From CAYOEZ01 sp964402955 (GTDB lineage Bacteria; Chloroflexota; DTOL01; DAOUCN01), in assembly GCA_964402955.1 (NCBI GenBank), contig CAYOEZ010000035.1:1-27345 (forward strand): a stretch of DNA of 27,345 bases, given 5' to 3'. Of the stretch, positions 15,474-23,980 are shown piece after piece (position 1 is the first letter of the stretch; every line of letters begins with the position of its first letter). The position numbers were made by a program, and so were the translations under genes. Below the pieces are notes generated by a model, which made no database searches, was not told the DNA's origin, and saw only the letters and a program-made list of their open reading frames with translations.

Positions 15474-16619
15474 CTATTTCGAATACTTCTTCTGGTTCTC
15501 CAGATGCTCCTCAAAGGTCCTGGCGAAGACGTGCGAGCCGTCGCCCCTGGCGAAATAGAACAGGTCATCGCTCTTGGACGGCTGCAAGACCGCCTGAATG
15601 GACGCCAGGCCCGGGCTACAGATGGGACCGGGCGGCAGATCGCGGCGCAGATATGTGTTGTAGGGCGACTGTGTCGTGCGCAATTGATCGAGGCTAATCT
15701 GCGGCCACCAGCGTTGCTGCGCCTTGTCGTACCCGAGCGCGTACTGGACGGTCGCATCCGCTTCCAGCGCCATGTCCCTGGCAATCCGGTTCAGGTAGAC
15801 GCTGGCAACATGCGGCCGTTCGGACGCCAGCACTGCCTCGCGCTCAACCAGCGACGCGATCGTGAGTACCTGGTGGATTGTCAGGCCACGCGCCGTCGCC
15901 TGCTGGCGCATGGCTGGAGTGAAGCGGCTGTCCATCGTGCTGATCAGCAGGTCGACCACCTTTTCCGCCACCCAGCGGGGATCCATCTGGTAGGTATCCG
16001 GATACAGATAGCCTTCCAGCGAGACGTCAGCAGCCTTCCCGCTCAAGACTCCAGCGTCAAACTTGCCAGTGCGCATCACTTTGAGCAGCGCATCGTACGT
16101 CGACACGCCGTTACTAGACAACACCTCGGCGATCTGCTCGAGCCGCCACCCCTCGCGCACTGTCACGCGTACCTCGTTCTGGCGGCTGCGCTGCAAGGCG
16201 ACGATAATGTCGTCCATGGTCATCGTCGCGGCCAGTTCATACTCACCGGCCTGAAGATTCTGCGCCACACCACGATACTTCACCAGTTGCTTAAACAGGG
16301 CGGCATCGGTGATGAGGCCGTAGGCCTGTAGATTGCGCGAGATGTCATCGGCTGTATCGCCCACAGAAACAATGAACTTGACCGGCGTTGGATTTGTTCC
16401 AACCGGCCGGTGGATATCGGCATCCTTCAGGCCCAGGTAAGCGCCCAGTATGGAACGTTCGATCCCGCCCGACTTCTTGCCGACCACAAGCGGCGCTGTG
16501 GCGCTGGCCGGTGTCGATGGCTGGCGCGCCTGCAAGAACAGATGGACCGCAACAATCGGCGTGGCCAGTAGCAGAACCGCCACCCCTAGGAGCCCCACAC
16601 GGATCAGGCTTGTGCGCAA
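15474..16619 (-). CDS. mltG: Endolytic murein transglycosylase MltG (YceG family)
   Basis: This 381-residue protein is anchored by one N-terminal membrane helix (about 7-29). A LysM-like region (KFIVSVGDTADDISRNLQAYGLI, about 81-103) is followed by the YceG catalytic domain. Motifs include EGYLYPDTY (202-210), IASLVEREA with the catalytic Glu259, VYLNR, and SPYNTYLRRDLPPGPICSPG near the end. It cuts nascent peptidoglycan strands at the membrane and limits glycan length. The start is TTG, with GGGGAGGG about nine bases upstream. ruvX lies 48 bp upstream on the same strand, a common pairing. Confidence 0.94.
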   Translation of the reverse strand: MRTSLIRVGLLGVAVLLLATPIVAVHLFLQARQPSTPASATAPLVVGKKSGGIERSILGAYLGLKDADIHRPVGTNPTPVKFIVSVGDTADDISRNLQAYGLITDAALFKQLVKYRGVAQNLQAGEYELAATMTMDDIIVALQRSRQNEVRVTVREGWRLEQIAEVLSSNGVSTYDALLKVMRTGKFDAGVLSGKAADVSLEGYLYPDTYQMDPRWVAEKVVDLLISTMDSRFTPAMRQQATARGLTIHQVLTIASLVEREAVLASERPHVASVYLNRIARDMALEADATVQYALGYDKAQQRWWPQISLDQLRTTQSPYNTYLRRDLPPGPICSPGLASIQAVLQPSKSDDLFYFARGDGSHVFARTFEEHLENQKKYSK

Positions 16620-16667
16620 GCGCGTGCACCCTCCCCAACCGAGATTCTGACAATAGAGACGCAGCCG

Positions 16668-17144
16668 TTACTGAGACGAAGGCGCATGCCCGTTCATCTC
16701 AGCATCCCCGCCGTCTCTGCGATTTATGGCTTGCAGTCGCTGATAATCGAGATAGCTTTGCAGAATGACGGCGGCAGCCGCCGCATCGATGCGGGCCGAA
16801 CGTTGGGCCGCGCGCATACCCGCTTCAAGCAGCAGGACGCGCGCTCCTTTCGTCGACAGCCGTTCATCCCAGAACACAACCGGCACCGTGATGAGTGGCT
16901 TCAGCCTCTCGATGAAGTTCTGCACGCTTTCGGCCTGCGTGCCCGAGCGGCCGCTGAGATGGAGCGGCAGGCCAACGATAATCGCCTCAGCCTCATATCC
17001 TTGCACCATTGCTGCCAGCGCCGCCAAGTCCTTGGCGATCGAAACCCGCTTGAGCACGCGCTCAGCCGATGCCAGAAACCCTGTCGGGTCGCTGACGGCA
17101 ATACCGATCCGCTTATCTCCGACGTCGAGCCCGATAACCCGCAT
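16668..17144 (-). CDS. ruvX: Putative Holliday junction resolvase RuvX (YqgF)
   Basis: This 158-residue RNase H-fold protein opens with MRVIGLDVGDKRIGIAVSDP, carrying the catalytic Asp7. PVVFWDERLST follows, and a final ARIDAAAAAVILQSYL holds a further acidic residue. YqgF proteins act in pre-16S rRNA 5'-end maturation, and some resolve Holliday junctions. I begin at 17144 because the family normally starts there; ATGs 9 and 54 bases upstream are also in frame and no ribosome site is strong. It precedes mltG by 48 bp. Confidence 0.93.
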   Translation of the reverse strand: MRVIGLDVGDKRIGIAVSDPTGFLASAERVLKRVSIAKDLAALAAMVQGYEAEAIIVGLPLHLSGRSGTQAESVQNFIERLKPLITVPVVFWDERLSTKGARVLLLEAGMRAAQRSARIDAAAAAVILQSYLDYQRLQAINRRDGGDAEMNGHAPSSQ

Positions 17145-17232
17145 AACAGCCATCCGCTGCCACATGAGTGACGCCCCCCGCCCGGCGTCGCCGATCAACC
17201 GTCAGGCGGGGATGCCACAACGATGAGCGACA

Positions 17233-17997
17233 CTACACAATCGTCCCGGCCGAGTCTCGATCCAGATAGAGGGTAGCATTGGCCTGTCGGCGCAGGATCG
17301 AGGCCGGGCAACTCGTAGCGAGCGGCCCATAGAGAGCATTGTAGACCGCCGCTGCCTTACGCTTTTCCGGCGCAACACAGATGATCTGTCTGGCCGCCAG
17401 CAAGCCAGGGATCGTGACCGTCAAGGCGTGGGTTGGCACCGCGGCCATGTTGGGGAAGTGGCCTTCGCCCACCTGTTGCCTGCGGCAGCCCTCGTCGAGC
17501 TGCACAACTTTCACCCATAACGGGTCGTCGAAGTTTGCCACCGGCGGATCATTGAACGCCAGATGCCCATTCTCGCCGATGCCGCAATGGCAGAGATCAA
17601 TTGGATGTGAGCGTAATAGCTGCGCGTAGCGCTGGCACTCGGCCTCTGAGTCAGGGGCGTCGCCCTCGATGTAGTAAGAGTGTCCGGGCTTCACCCAGTC
17701 GGCCAGGTGTTTGTGGATAAACAGGCGGAAGCTGGCCGAGTGCGTCGCTGCGATACCCTGGTATTCATCCATATGAAAGAGATTGACCTTGCGCCAGTCG
17801 ATTCCCTGCTCCTGACGCAGCGCGCCCAGAAAGTGCCGGCCGGCATTGCCGGTAGCCATCATGAAGTTGGCTTCACCGCGCTCCCGAATGGTCTTCTTGA
17901 GGATAGCAGCGGCATCGTGGGCGGCAGCTGCGCCAAGGATGGGCTGATCGGGGAAGATGCGCACCCGTAGTTTCTCAAAAGTTCGATCGATTGGCAT
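17233..17997 (-). CDS. NagB-like glucosamine-6-phosphate deaminase/isomerase family protein
   Basis: This 254-residue cytoplasmic protein has the NagB/6-phosphogluconolactonase fold. MATGNAGRHFLGAL (47-60) forms the phosphate loop, NLFHMDEYQG (72-81) carries the ring-opening aspartate, and GIGENGHLAFND (139-150) is the active-site strand. In E. coli NagB the last motif reads GVGNDGHIAFNE, with Asp141, His143 and Glu148; here these positions are Asn, His and Asp. This may mark a subfamily with another substrate, so I give no symbol. The ATG at 17997 has GAGGAGA upstream; an upstream in-frame start would add 29 residues without support. ruvX follows after 88 bp. Confidence 0.85.
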   Translation of the reverse strand: MPIDRTFEKLRVRIFPDQPILGAAAAHDAAAILKKTIRERGEANFMMATGNAGRHFLGALRQEQGIDWRKVNLFHMDEYQGIAATHSASFRLFIHKHLADWVKPGHSYYIEGDAPDSEAECQRYAQLLRSHPIDLCHCGIGENGHLAFNDPPVANFDDPLWVKVVQLDEGCRRQQVGEGHFPNMAAVPTHALTVTIPGLLAARQIICVAPEKRKAAAVYNALYGPLATSCPASILRRQANATLYLDRDSAGTIV

Positions 17998-18097
17998 GTT
18001 GTTCTCCTCTGGGTTTTGCAGAATCTCCGCCCGACAGGCTGCAAGTAGACCGGCATCATGAACACTAAGGAATTGGTTCCGCAATGCCTGACGCTAG

Positions 18098-18197
18098 GCT
18101 AAAGCCATGCGCTACAAGAACGAAGCCCTACGGGCTAAATCGCGACGACAGGATAGCCCCGCAGGGAGCTTTGTATCTGTAGCGCGGCGGCTTCAGC
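18098..18197. repeat. Large imperfect palindrome (REP/MITE-like) between NagB-like and URO-D-like genes
   Basis: The left arm (18098-18140: GCTAAAGCC, GCGCTACA, ACGAAGCC, CGGGCTAA) is matched in reverse complement by the right arm (18153-18197: ATAGCCCC, AGCTTTGT, TGTAGCGC, GGCTTCAGC) with small gaps. The unit fills much of the 265-bp gap and could fold into a long hairpin. No ORF overlaps it convincingly. Confidence 0.65.
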
Positions 18198-18262
18198 GCC
18201 GTGGGCCGGCGACGGTTACCGAATCTAGTAGTACATGTTCATCGCGCCCGGCGCACTCTTGC

Positions 18263-19339
18263 CTACGCGTCGTCTAGCGGGTAGCGGCCGTATTGCAACG
18301 CTGTCTCCCACATGGCAACAATGTTCTGCCACGGGATGGCATTGCTCAACTCGGTTGTCGAGCCGAGCACATAGCCCGACCCGGGGGCGGCGATGCGCAA
18401 CGCCTGGCGCGTGCCGGCGCGCACCTCATCCACGCTACCCAGCGGCAACAATTCGCTGGCGTCTATGCCGCCAACAAGCACCAGCCGCTTGCCATAGCGC
18501 TCCTTGATGTCGCGCAAATCCATGCCCGCTTGCGTCTCCAGCGGGTTGATGGCGTCGATCTCCGCCGCAACCAGGTCGTCCATCACAGCATTCAGGTTGC
18601 CGTCCGAGTGGTAGATGACCTTGCAGCCAAGCTCATGATACATGCCCACCATCGTGCGCAGGCGCGGGAAGAACTCCCGCCGCAGGAAATCCGGCGAGAA
18701 GATGGTGGCCGTCTTGCTGGCGATGTCCTCGCCGAGCATGACGAAGCGGTGCGCTATGCGCCGCCGGTCATAGGCGGCCAGCATGCGGCAGTTGGCCTTG
18801 AAGATGGCGTCGAGCCAGCGCGAGACAAGCTCTGGCTGGTCGGCCAGAAGATAGCAGAAACGCTCCAGTCCGGCGGCGTGGAAGGCGCCGTGCAGTCCGA
18901 CGCCGCCCGCTCCCCACAAATAGACGCACTCGCCGAGCTTCTCCTGCCACTGCTCGGTGCGCTGCATCAGCCCGTCAATCCAGCCGTTTGCGCGCGGGTC
19001 AAAGCCGTCGTGTCGCTCGATCTCTTTACGCACCCAGGCGGCTAGCCCATCACCGTCGCTGAATGGGCGCTCGATGATCCACGATGTCCAGTTTTCGCGC
19101 TTCCACACGAAACCATCGGACAGGCGGTCAATACCTTCGGCTTGCGGGTAGTAGGGATTGGCGGTGGCGTCGAGGATGGCCCGGCACGCGCGCAGCCCAA
19201 TCTCGTTGCCATGTTCCAAATTGAATGGCTCGCCCGCGTAGTGGCCTATCGCGCCCGGGTTACGCAACTTGTCGTAAAGAGGCACACGGTCAGGCTGCTC
19301 AAAGCGAAAGACAGCTTCCAAACGTTCAACCGGCTTCAT
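18263..19339 (-). CDS. Uroporphyrinogen decarboxylase-like (URO-D/MtaA family) protein, copy 1
   Basis: This 358-residue TIM-barrel protein of the URO-D superfamily includes true heme-pathway HemE and methylcobamide:CoM/corrinoid methyltransferases. Motifs are KPVERLEAVFRFEQPDRVP at the start, VIYHSDGNLNAVMDDLV, DAINPLETQAGMDL, LVLVGGIDASELL and PGSGYVLGSTTELS. It lacks the N-terminal arginine motifs of HemE. The usual zinc-binding His-x-Cys of MtaA-type enzymes reads HSDG here, so neither textbook activity is assured. The ATG at 19339 has GGGAGATGAC before it. Adjacent to a paralogue (19483-20550); a role in C1 or methyl-group metabolism is possible given metVF in the window, but this is inference. 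Confidence 0.85.
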   Translation of the reverse strand: MKPVERLEAVFRFEQPDRVPLYDKLRNPGAIGHYAGEPFNLEHGNEIGLRACRAILDATANPYYPQAEGIDRLSDGFVWKRENWTSWIIERPFSDGDGLAAWVRKEIERHDGFDPRANGWIDGLMQRTEQWQEKLGECVYLWGAGGVGLHGAFHAAGLERFCYLLADQPELVSRWLDAIFKANCRMLAAYDRRRIAHRFVMLGEDIASKTATIFSPDFLRREFFPRLRTMVGMYHELGCKVIYHSDGNLNAVMDDLVAAEIDAINPLETQAGMDLRDIKERYGKRLVLVGGIDASELLPLGSVDEVRAGTRQALRIAAPGSGYVLGSTTELSNAIPWQNIVAMWETALQYGRYPLDDA

Positions 19340-19375
19340 GTCATCTCCCGAAGAAAATCGCGGTGGTCTGCTGTC

Positions 19376-19407
19376 GCTATAGTCGCACAGTTGGCGCGGT
19401 TTGTCAA
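19376..19407 (-). promoter_or_regulatory. Weak candidate promoter for URO-D-like copy 1
   Basis: TTGACA (19402-19407) is a consensus -35, but the best -10-like hexamer TATAGC (19376-19381) lies 20 bases away, longer than ideal. It would give a message starting about 30 bases before the ATG. Confidence 0.3.
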
Positions 19408-19413
19408 GGCGTT

Positions 19414-19469
19414 GGGTAGAGGGTTCAGGGTACATCAACCGATGCTCCGCTTCCCTCCACCCTCTACCC
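19414..19469. repeat. GGGTAGAGGGT inverted repeat and GGGTTCAGGG motif between the two URO-D-like genes
   Basis: GGGTAGAGGGT (19414-19424) and its exact complement ACCCTCTACCC (19459-19469) bracket 34 bases; further CTACCC units follow to 19485. The GGGTTCAGGGTA motif here recurs in the gap upstream of copy 2. Confidence 0.6.
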
Positions 19470-19482
19470 TCTACCCGCTACC

Positions 19483-20550
19483 CTACAGACGAATCGGATA
19501 GCGCCCATACTTGAGCCAGGCGTCGCGCATGGCCATGATGTTGGCGAAGGGAACATAGTCGGGCAGCGAGTTGGCTGAGCTGAGGCAGTAGCCGCCGCCC
19601 GGCGCAAGCACGCGGATGCGCTCTTTCACCTCGGCGTCAACATCGGCGGGCGTGCCCAGCGTCAGCGTGTAGGCCAGGTCGATGTTGCCGATCAGTGTCA
19701 GGCGGCCCTGCACCTTCTGCTTGAGGGCGACGATATCCATGGCAGGCGGCTCCAACGGGTTCAGCCCATCGAAGCCGGCGCCAATGATGTCTTCAACGAC
19801 AGGGTTGATGTCGCCGTCGCTATGGAAGAGGCAAAGGACGTCGCGGGCGTGGCACGCCTTGTTGGCCTGGGTGTAGAACGGAAAGACGAAGCGGCGGAAG
19901 ATGGACGGTGAGACCATCAACCCGCTGTTGTAGGCCAGGTCGTCCGCATGCCAGATCACGCCCACCGACTTGTGGTCGAGGATGTGCTCGACGACGCGGC
20001 CCTGGATGGCGCACACCTTCTCGAAGACACGCGCAATCAGGTCGGGTGCTTCGGCCAGCGCAAACGAGAACGACTCGAAGCCCATCAGCCACCAGGCAGC
20101 GTTGAAGATCTTGCCCACGGCGGCGAACACCTTCATATTCGACGGCATCAGGCGGTCAGCCTCATCGTAGGCCGAGTAGTCCATCTTGTCCGGGTCGGGC
20201 CAGCCGAACTTCTCGAAGTCGGCGTGGGTGCGAATGGCGCCCTCGCCCTCGTTGGCCCAGCGCCGCTGCACGGTGTCATAGGTGGCGTCGGTCTTGGTGG
20301 TCATGGCGGCGGTCATCTCGTCGCTGGTGGTCAGGCCGCTGGTGATGGTGATGTAGTCAAAGCCAAAGGCCTGAGCAAAGGCGATGTCGTCGCCAATGCC
20401 ACGCGGCGCGTGCCCCAGGATGCGCGCGCGGTGGACGTCACTAAGGCCATCCTCCCAGGGCACCCAATCAGGCTCACCCTGGCGCAGCAGCGCCGTGCGC
20501 CAGCGCGCAAAGTCGGGACGGTAATCGTGCGGCAGCGGTGTGAGTGTCAA
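19483..20550 (-). CDS. Uroporphyrinogen decarboxylase-like (URO-D/MtaA family) protein, copy 2
   Basis: This 355-residue paralogue of the neighbouring gene has the same late motifs: LCLFHSDGDINPVVEDII, DGLNPLEPPAMDI, LTLIGNIDLAYTLTLG and APGGGYCLSSANSLPD. It ends in LKYGRYPI, like copy 1's LQYGRYPL. The N-terminus is different and lacks the KPVERLEAVFRF segment, so the pair is divergent rather than a recent duplication. As in copy 1, HSDG replaces a zinc-binding His-x-Cys. The start is TTG, with GGAGG nine bases upstream. The function is not established; corrinoid-linked methyl transfer or another decarboxylase-like reaction are options. Confidence 0.83.
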   Translation of the reverse strand: MTLTPLPHDYRPDFARWRTALLRQGEPDWVPWEDGLSDVHRARILGHAPRGIGDDIAFAQAFGFDYITITSGLTTSDEMTAAMTTKTDATYDTVQRRWANEGEGAIRTHADFEKFGWPDPDKMDYSAYDEADRLMPSNMKVFAAVGKIFNAAWWLMGFESFSFALAEAPDLIARVFEKVCAIQGRVVEHILDHKSVGVIWHADDLAYNSGLMVSPSIFRRFVFPFYTQANKACHARDVLCLFHSDGDINPVVEDIIGAGFDGLNPLEPPAMDIVALKQKVQGRLTLIGNIDLAYTLTLGTPADVDAEVKERIRVLAPGGGYCLSSANSLPDYVPFANIMAMRDAWLKYGRYPIRL

Positions 20551-20573
20551 AGTTCGTTACCTCCGGGTTTGGG

Positions 20574-20602
20574 GTTCAGGGTATAGGGTTCAGGGTTCAG
20601 GG
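20574..20602. repeat. Short tandem GGGTTCAGGG repeats
   Basis: About three near-tandem copies of a GGGTTCAGG/GGGTATAG unit, a low-complexity intergenic repeat related to the one at 19421-19432. Confidence 0.6.
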
Positions 20603-20614
20603 GACTCGGCGCAG

Positions 20615-20716
20615 CGTTGCCCCCCCGCCCCCAATTCTGGGGGAGCAGAGCCGCTACGCCCGTAATGTCGAGTATTCGCGATCCTTCCCCCAGAATTGGG
20701 GGGTAGGGGGGCAACG
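20615..20716. repeat. Paired ~31-33-bp imperfect inverted repeats with G/C tracts (MITE-like)
   Basis: The left arm 20615-20645 (CGTTGCCCCCCCGCCCCC, AATTCTGGGGG) and right arm 20684-20716 (CCCCCAGAATTGGGGGG, GGGGGGCAACG) are inverted complements with a few mismatches. Each arm is itself a C5/G5 dyad around AATTCT/AGAATT. The central 38 bases are non-repetitive. The unit of about 100 bp sits exactly between the restriction gene's stop and the next gene. Confidence 0.7.
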
Positions 20717-23700
20717 TCACGCCCCGGGCAGCGGCCACTCCGGTATCGCTGCATCTATCGCTGCCATCAGGCGAACGGTCTCCTTGAGGGCAACGACAAT
20801 CTTCTGGTACTGGGTGCGATCATCGTAGGAAAGCGTGCGTCCGCGCCGGTCTTTCAGCCACTTGTCACACACCTGGTAGCCGCCGATGTGGAACTCCCAC
20901 ACATCGGGCGACACGCCAGCGACATACTGCTCCTTATTGATATAGACCCGTCCCTGCGCCAGCGGCGTCCCCGCGCCCGGTTCCGGCTCGCCCGGCGCGA
21001 GATAGCGTGGATAGCCTTTGTCCACAAGGTTGTTCCCTACAACTGGGTAGTTCGTGACAAGCTGGCCGAGCGCGGGCGAATCCATCAAGTGCAGCGCGAC
21101 CAGTTCCTGACCCAGCGCCGCCAGCGCACGGAAGAGCGCGACGTCATTTGTCACCGGCAGGCGCGGGAAGTCCATCTTCAGGAACTCGGCATAGCGGCTG
21201 CGGTAGGTGGGCGAGTGAAACACAGCATACATATAATGAAAGACGTCTTCCGGCCCGAAGGTTGTCTGCAAGTCGCCCACACCGTCGGGTGTGAAGGCCA
21301 GCCCTAACCGCTTCTCAACATCGGCGACAAAGGTTGGGGTCAGGTTGGGGCGACGACCGCCGGGGCCAGCAGGCCAACGCTCTGCCTCCACGAAACTCCT
21401 CTGCGCGGATTGTCTGCCGTCAGCGATTGGGTAAAGATACACAGGTGCCAAATAGGAACGATCGTATACGGTGACGATTTTGTGGGTGGCAATGTGGCGG
21501 GTACAGAGGGCAGCAAACGGTTCCTTAGATTGTCGAGCTGTGAGCAAGCCTAAATTGACTAGCAGCATGTGCCCGTGGACATCAAAGACGGGCCTGCTCG
21601 TGAATCCGACTTGGTAGTAGATTGACCTAAAGTCATACGGCCTGTAGATGCAAGTGCGGATACAAGCCGGATTATACTTTCCAACCTTTGCCCTTTCGCC
21701 GACATCATAGCTACTTGAGGGATGTATGTTGAAAGACTGGCGAAATACCTCGTCGAAGTCACCACTAAAAAGCCGTGCCATTCGGTGCTCAAGCGAGGCC
21801 CGTTCAACATCGATGCATAGTGCGTCTCGATCAGTGTTCAGCCCGCTCCCGAATACGGGGAAAACATCCTCAAGAGCCGGGTACTGCTCATACTCCTGTA
21901 TAGCACCTTGTGAGGTGGGAACGAAGAAGTAATGAGGCTGCAAATGTCTGAGTCTGTTCCACTGCACTGAACCTACGCTGGCTTCCATAAGCCTAGCATA
22001 CTTGCTTTCTCGAGAGCCCCACATATCGGCATGATGAACCGTGGCCGGGCCATTCTTGCCTGTCTCTTTGACAAAGACACCGATGGCGACGCCCTGTTGG
22101 ATATCGAAGACATTCTCGTCCCCTGAACCATCGGGGCACCGCTCCTTCTTCCTGATGTTGCCGTGCAGATTGAGGATGTAGATGTCAGAAAAGGTTTCAA
22201 TGAGGGATTCACGCATGCGACGATGAGTCAAGCCGTCAAGATACGCATTGCTGGAGATGTAGGCCAGAATACCTGCACCTGTCTGCTCGATGCGCCATTG
22301 CGCGAAGCGAATGAATTTGATGAAATCGTCATCCAGGTTGAGCTTCTTCTCGTGCAGGTCTTTCTTGTAGTCATCGAGCAAGGACAGAATCCAGGGGTTG
22401 CGGTTCATGCGGCCAAAGTTGGCATAGGGCGGATTCCCCATCACGACCATGATTGGCAAGTCGCGCTTGACCCGCGCTGCCGCATTAGCTTCCTCGGTGA
22501 TCATGCGCAACGGGCCAAACAGCGTCATCGTCTTCTCTTCGGCCTTTTCAAGACTATTGGTCAAGTACACACCCAGGCGTTCATTTCCGGAAAAGTCATA
22601 GGCCCACTGCTTACGTTGCGCTTCTGGCAGGTCGTGCCCGGCCAATTGCAGACCGAGCTTGAAATGAGCAACGGCATAGGGCGCCATAAGCAGCTCAAAG
22701 CCAAAGAGCCGCGGCAGCAATTGCTTCTGCACATAGCCCGACCACATGCCGGCGTTGCCGCTCTGCACAAAACGCTCGCGGATCAGGTCAATGACTGTGT
22801 AGAGAAACGTTCCTGTGCCACAGGCGGGGTCAAGCACCAGCACGCGCGGCGACGTCTGTGTGCGCTCCTTGCCATCCTCGCCGGTGGTGTTATACGAGAC
22901 CGTGCTCTCATCAGCCAGGCCGCCAGACAGCCCGAAGCGCTCCTTAAGCAAGTAGTCCACCGAGCGCACGATGTAGGAGACAACCGGCTCCGGCGTGTAG
23001 TAGACGCCGCGCGACTCGCGCAGCTTCGGGTCATAGGCCGCCAGAAACGTTTCATAAAAATGCACAATCGGGTCGCTCTTGCGCTCACGCTTGCCAAAGT
23101 CGGCCAGAATCGCCAAGATGTCGGCCTGCGCCAGCACCTGCACCAGGTCGTCAACGAAGTCGGCGAACGGCTCCTCATCCATCTCGATACCGGATATCAT
23201 CGCAAACAGCTTGCGCAAAAAGGGGTTCGTCTTGGGAATCAGCCGCTGCGCTTCAGCGCGGCTGAAGTCCCCTGGCGTCGGGTCCATGACACGGGCGGAA
23301 AACAGACCATAGGCCAGCGTCTGCGCAAACATATCGGCGAACTGATCAACGGGCAGGTCAGGGACAAGCGTCTCCTGGAACGCCCTGTGCAAGTCGCTCA
23401 TCAAGTCCGATTGTTGATGTTTCTCAAACGCCTGAACGATGATATCGCGTATCAGGTGCGTCAGGCGGGCCATGCGCAGAGCCAGGTCTTTCGGTCTGCC
23501 AATCGGTTCTGGCTTCTGATCGAGAAAGGAGAGCAGCAATTGCCCGACCTTCTGCGCTCCGTCTTTGCTTGCGACCAGCTTGCCGTTGGCGTCGACGCGG
23601 GCCAACCGCTCGCTTTGGCGGTGCTCACCGTTCACGTACCAACGGAACTCCAGATAGTCTGTAAGAATCAGGTTGCCCAGGGAATGCAAGTAGCGCTTCA

Positions 23701-23980
23701 ACTGCTCCGACCGTTCTTCGTCGTCGAGACTCTTGCCCACATCTTTGGTCTCGATGTAGCCCATGAGTAGATGACTCTGCCCGCTGCTGCCAGAGCGGCG
23801 AGAAACGATAAAATCGGGCGCGCCGCAGGCGATATGCTTCGGCTCATTGGTTGCCGTCACGCCCGACAGGAGTGACTGCACGAGTGCCTGAAGCGCGGGA
23901 CGATGTGTGTGCTCGGTGGCGTCGCCGCGCCGCAGCGCCTCTGTGACAGCCTTCAGATAGTCGCCGAGTGCATCACTCAT
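20717..23980 (-). CDS. Type IIG-like restriction-modification enzyme (nuclease, N6-adenine methyltransferase, specificity domain)
   Basis: This 1087-residue single-chain restriction and modification enzyme has an N-terminal nuclease-like domain with PD (55-56) and ETK (77-79), a PD-(D/E)xK arrangement. A helical connector (about 160-320) leads to the N6-adenine methyltransferase: YYTP (327-330), motif I LDPACGTGTF (383-392) and motif IV GNPPYANF (515-522). A long C-terminal part (about 600-1087) is presumably target recognition. No helicase motifs are present, so it is not a type ISP or type I subunit, though the methylase resembles the ISP family. It overlaps the upstream small ORF by 4 bp, with GGAGAC before its ATG, and is last in an operon headed by a toxin-antitoxin pair. 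Confidence 0.88.
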   Translation of the reverse strand: MSDALGDYLKAVTEALRRGDATEHTHRPALQALVQSLLSGVTATNEPKHIACGAPDFIVSRRSGSSGQSHLLMGYIETKDVGKSLDDEERSEQLKRYLHSLGNLILTDYLEFRWYVNGEHRQSERLARVDANGKLVASKDGAQKVGQLLLSFLDQKPEPIGRPKDLALRMARLTHLIRDIIVQAFEKHQQSDLMSDLHRAFQETLVPDLPVDQFADMFAQTLAYGLFSARVMDPTPGDFSRAEAQRLIPKTNPFLRKLFAMISGIEMDEEPFADFVDDLVQVLAQADILAILADFGKRERKSDPIVHFYETFLAAYDPKLRESRGVYYTPEPVVSYIVRSVDYLLKERFGLSGGLADESTVSYNTTGEDGKERTQTSPRVLVLDPACGTGTFLYTVIDLIRERFVQSGNAGMWSGYVQKQLLPRLFGFELLMAPYAVAHFKLGLQLAGHDLPEAQRKQWAYDFSGNERLGVYLTNSLEKAEEKTMTLFGPLRMITEEANAAARVKRDLPIMVVMGNPPYANFGRMNRNPWILSLLDDYKKDLHEKKLNLDDDFIKFIRFAQWRIEQTGAGILAYISSNAYLDGLTHRRMRESLIETFSDIYILNLHGNIRKKERCPDGSGDENVFDIQQGVAIGVFVKETGKNGPATVHHADMWGSRESKYARLMEASVGSVQWNRLRHLQPHYFFVPTSQGAIQEYEQYPALEDVFPVFGSGLNTDRDALCIDVERASLEHRMARLFSGDFDEVFRQSFNIHPSSSYDVGERAKVGKYNPACIRTCIYRPYDFRSIYYQVGFTSRPVFDVHGHMLLVNLGLLTARQSKEPFAALCTRHIATHKIVTVYDRSYLAPVYLYPIADGRQSAQRSFVEAERWPAGPGGRRPNLTPTFVADVEKRLGLAFTPDGVGDLQTTFGPEDVFHYMYAVFHSPTYRSRYAEFLKMDFPRLPVTNDVALFRALAALGQELVALHLMDSPALGQLVTNYPVVGNNLVDKGYPRYLAPGEPEPGAGTPLAQGRVYINKEQYVAGVSPDVWEFHIGGYQVCDKWLKDRRGRTLSYDDRTQYQKIVVALKETVRLMAAIDAAIPEWPLPGA

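Noticed and set aside
17174..17213. GC-rich dyad between the NagB-like gene and ruvX as a terminator
   Set aside because: CCCCGCC/GGCGGGG can pair but the interior is weak and there is no T-run.
22163..23770. 535-codon plus-strand open frame inside the restriction gene
   Set aside because: It is antisense to the methylase region, whose minus-strand product has intact PD-ExK, DPACGTGTF and NPPY motifs. Its own product is His/Val/Gln-rich and shows no family.
20717..23980. Type I or full type ISP restriction enzyme
   Set aside because: No helicase motifs and no separate specificity subunit. The length, with nuclease and methylase in one chain, fits type IIG better.
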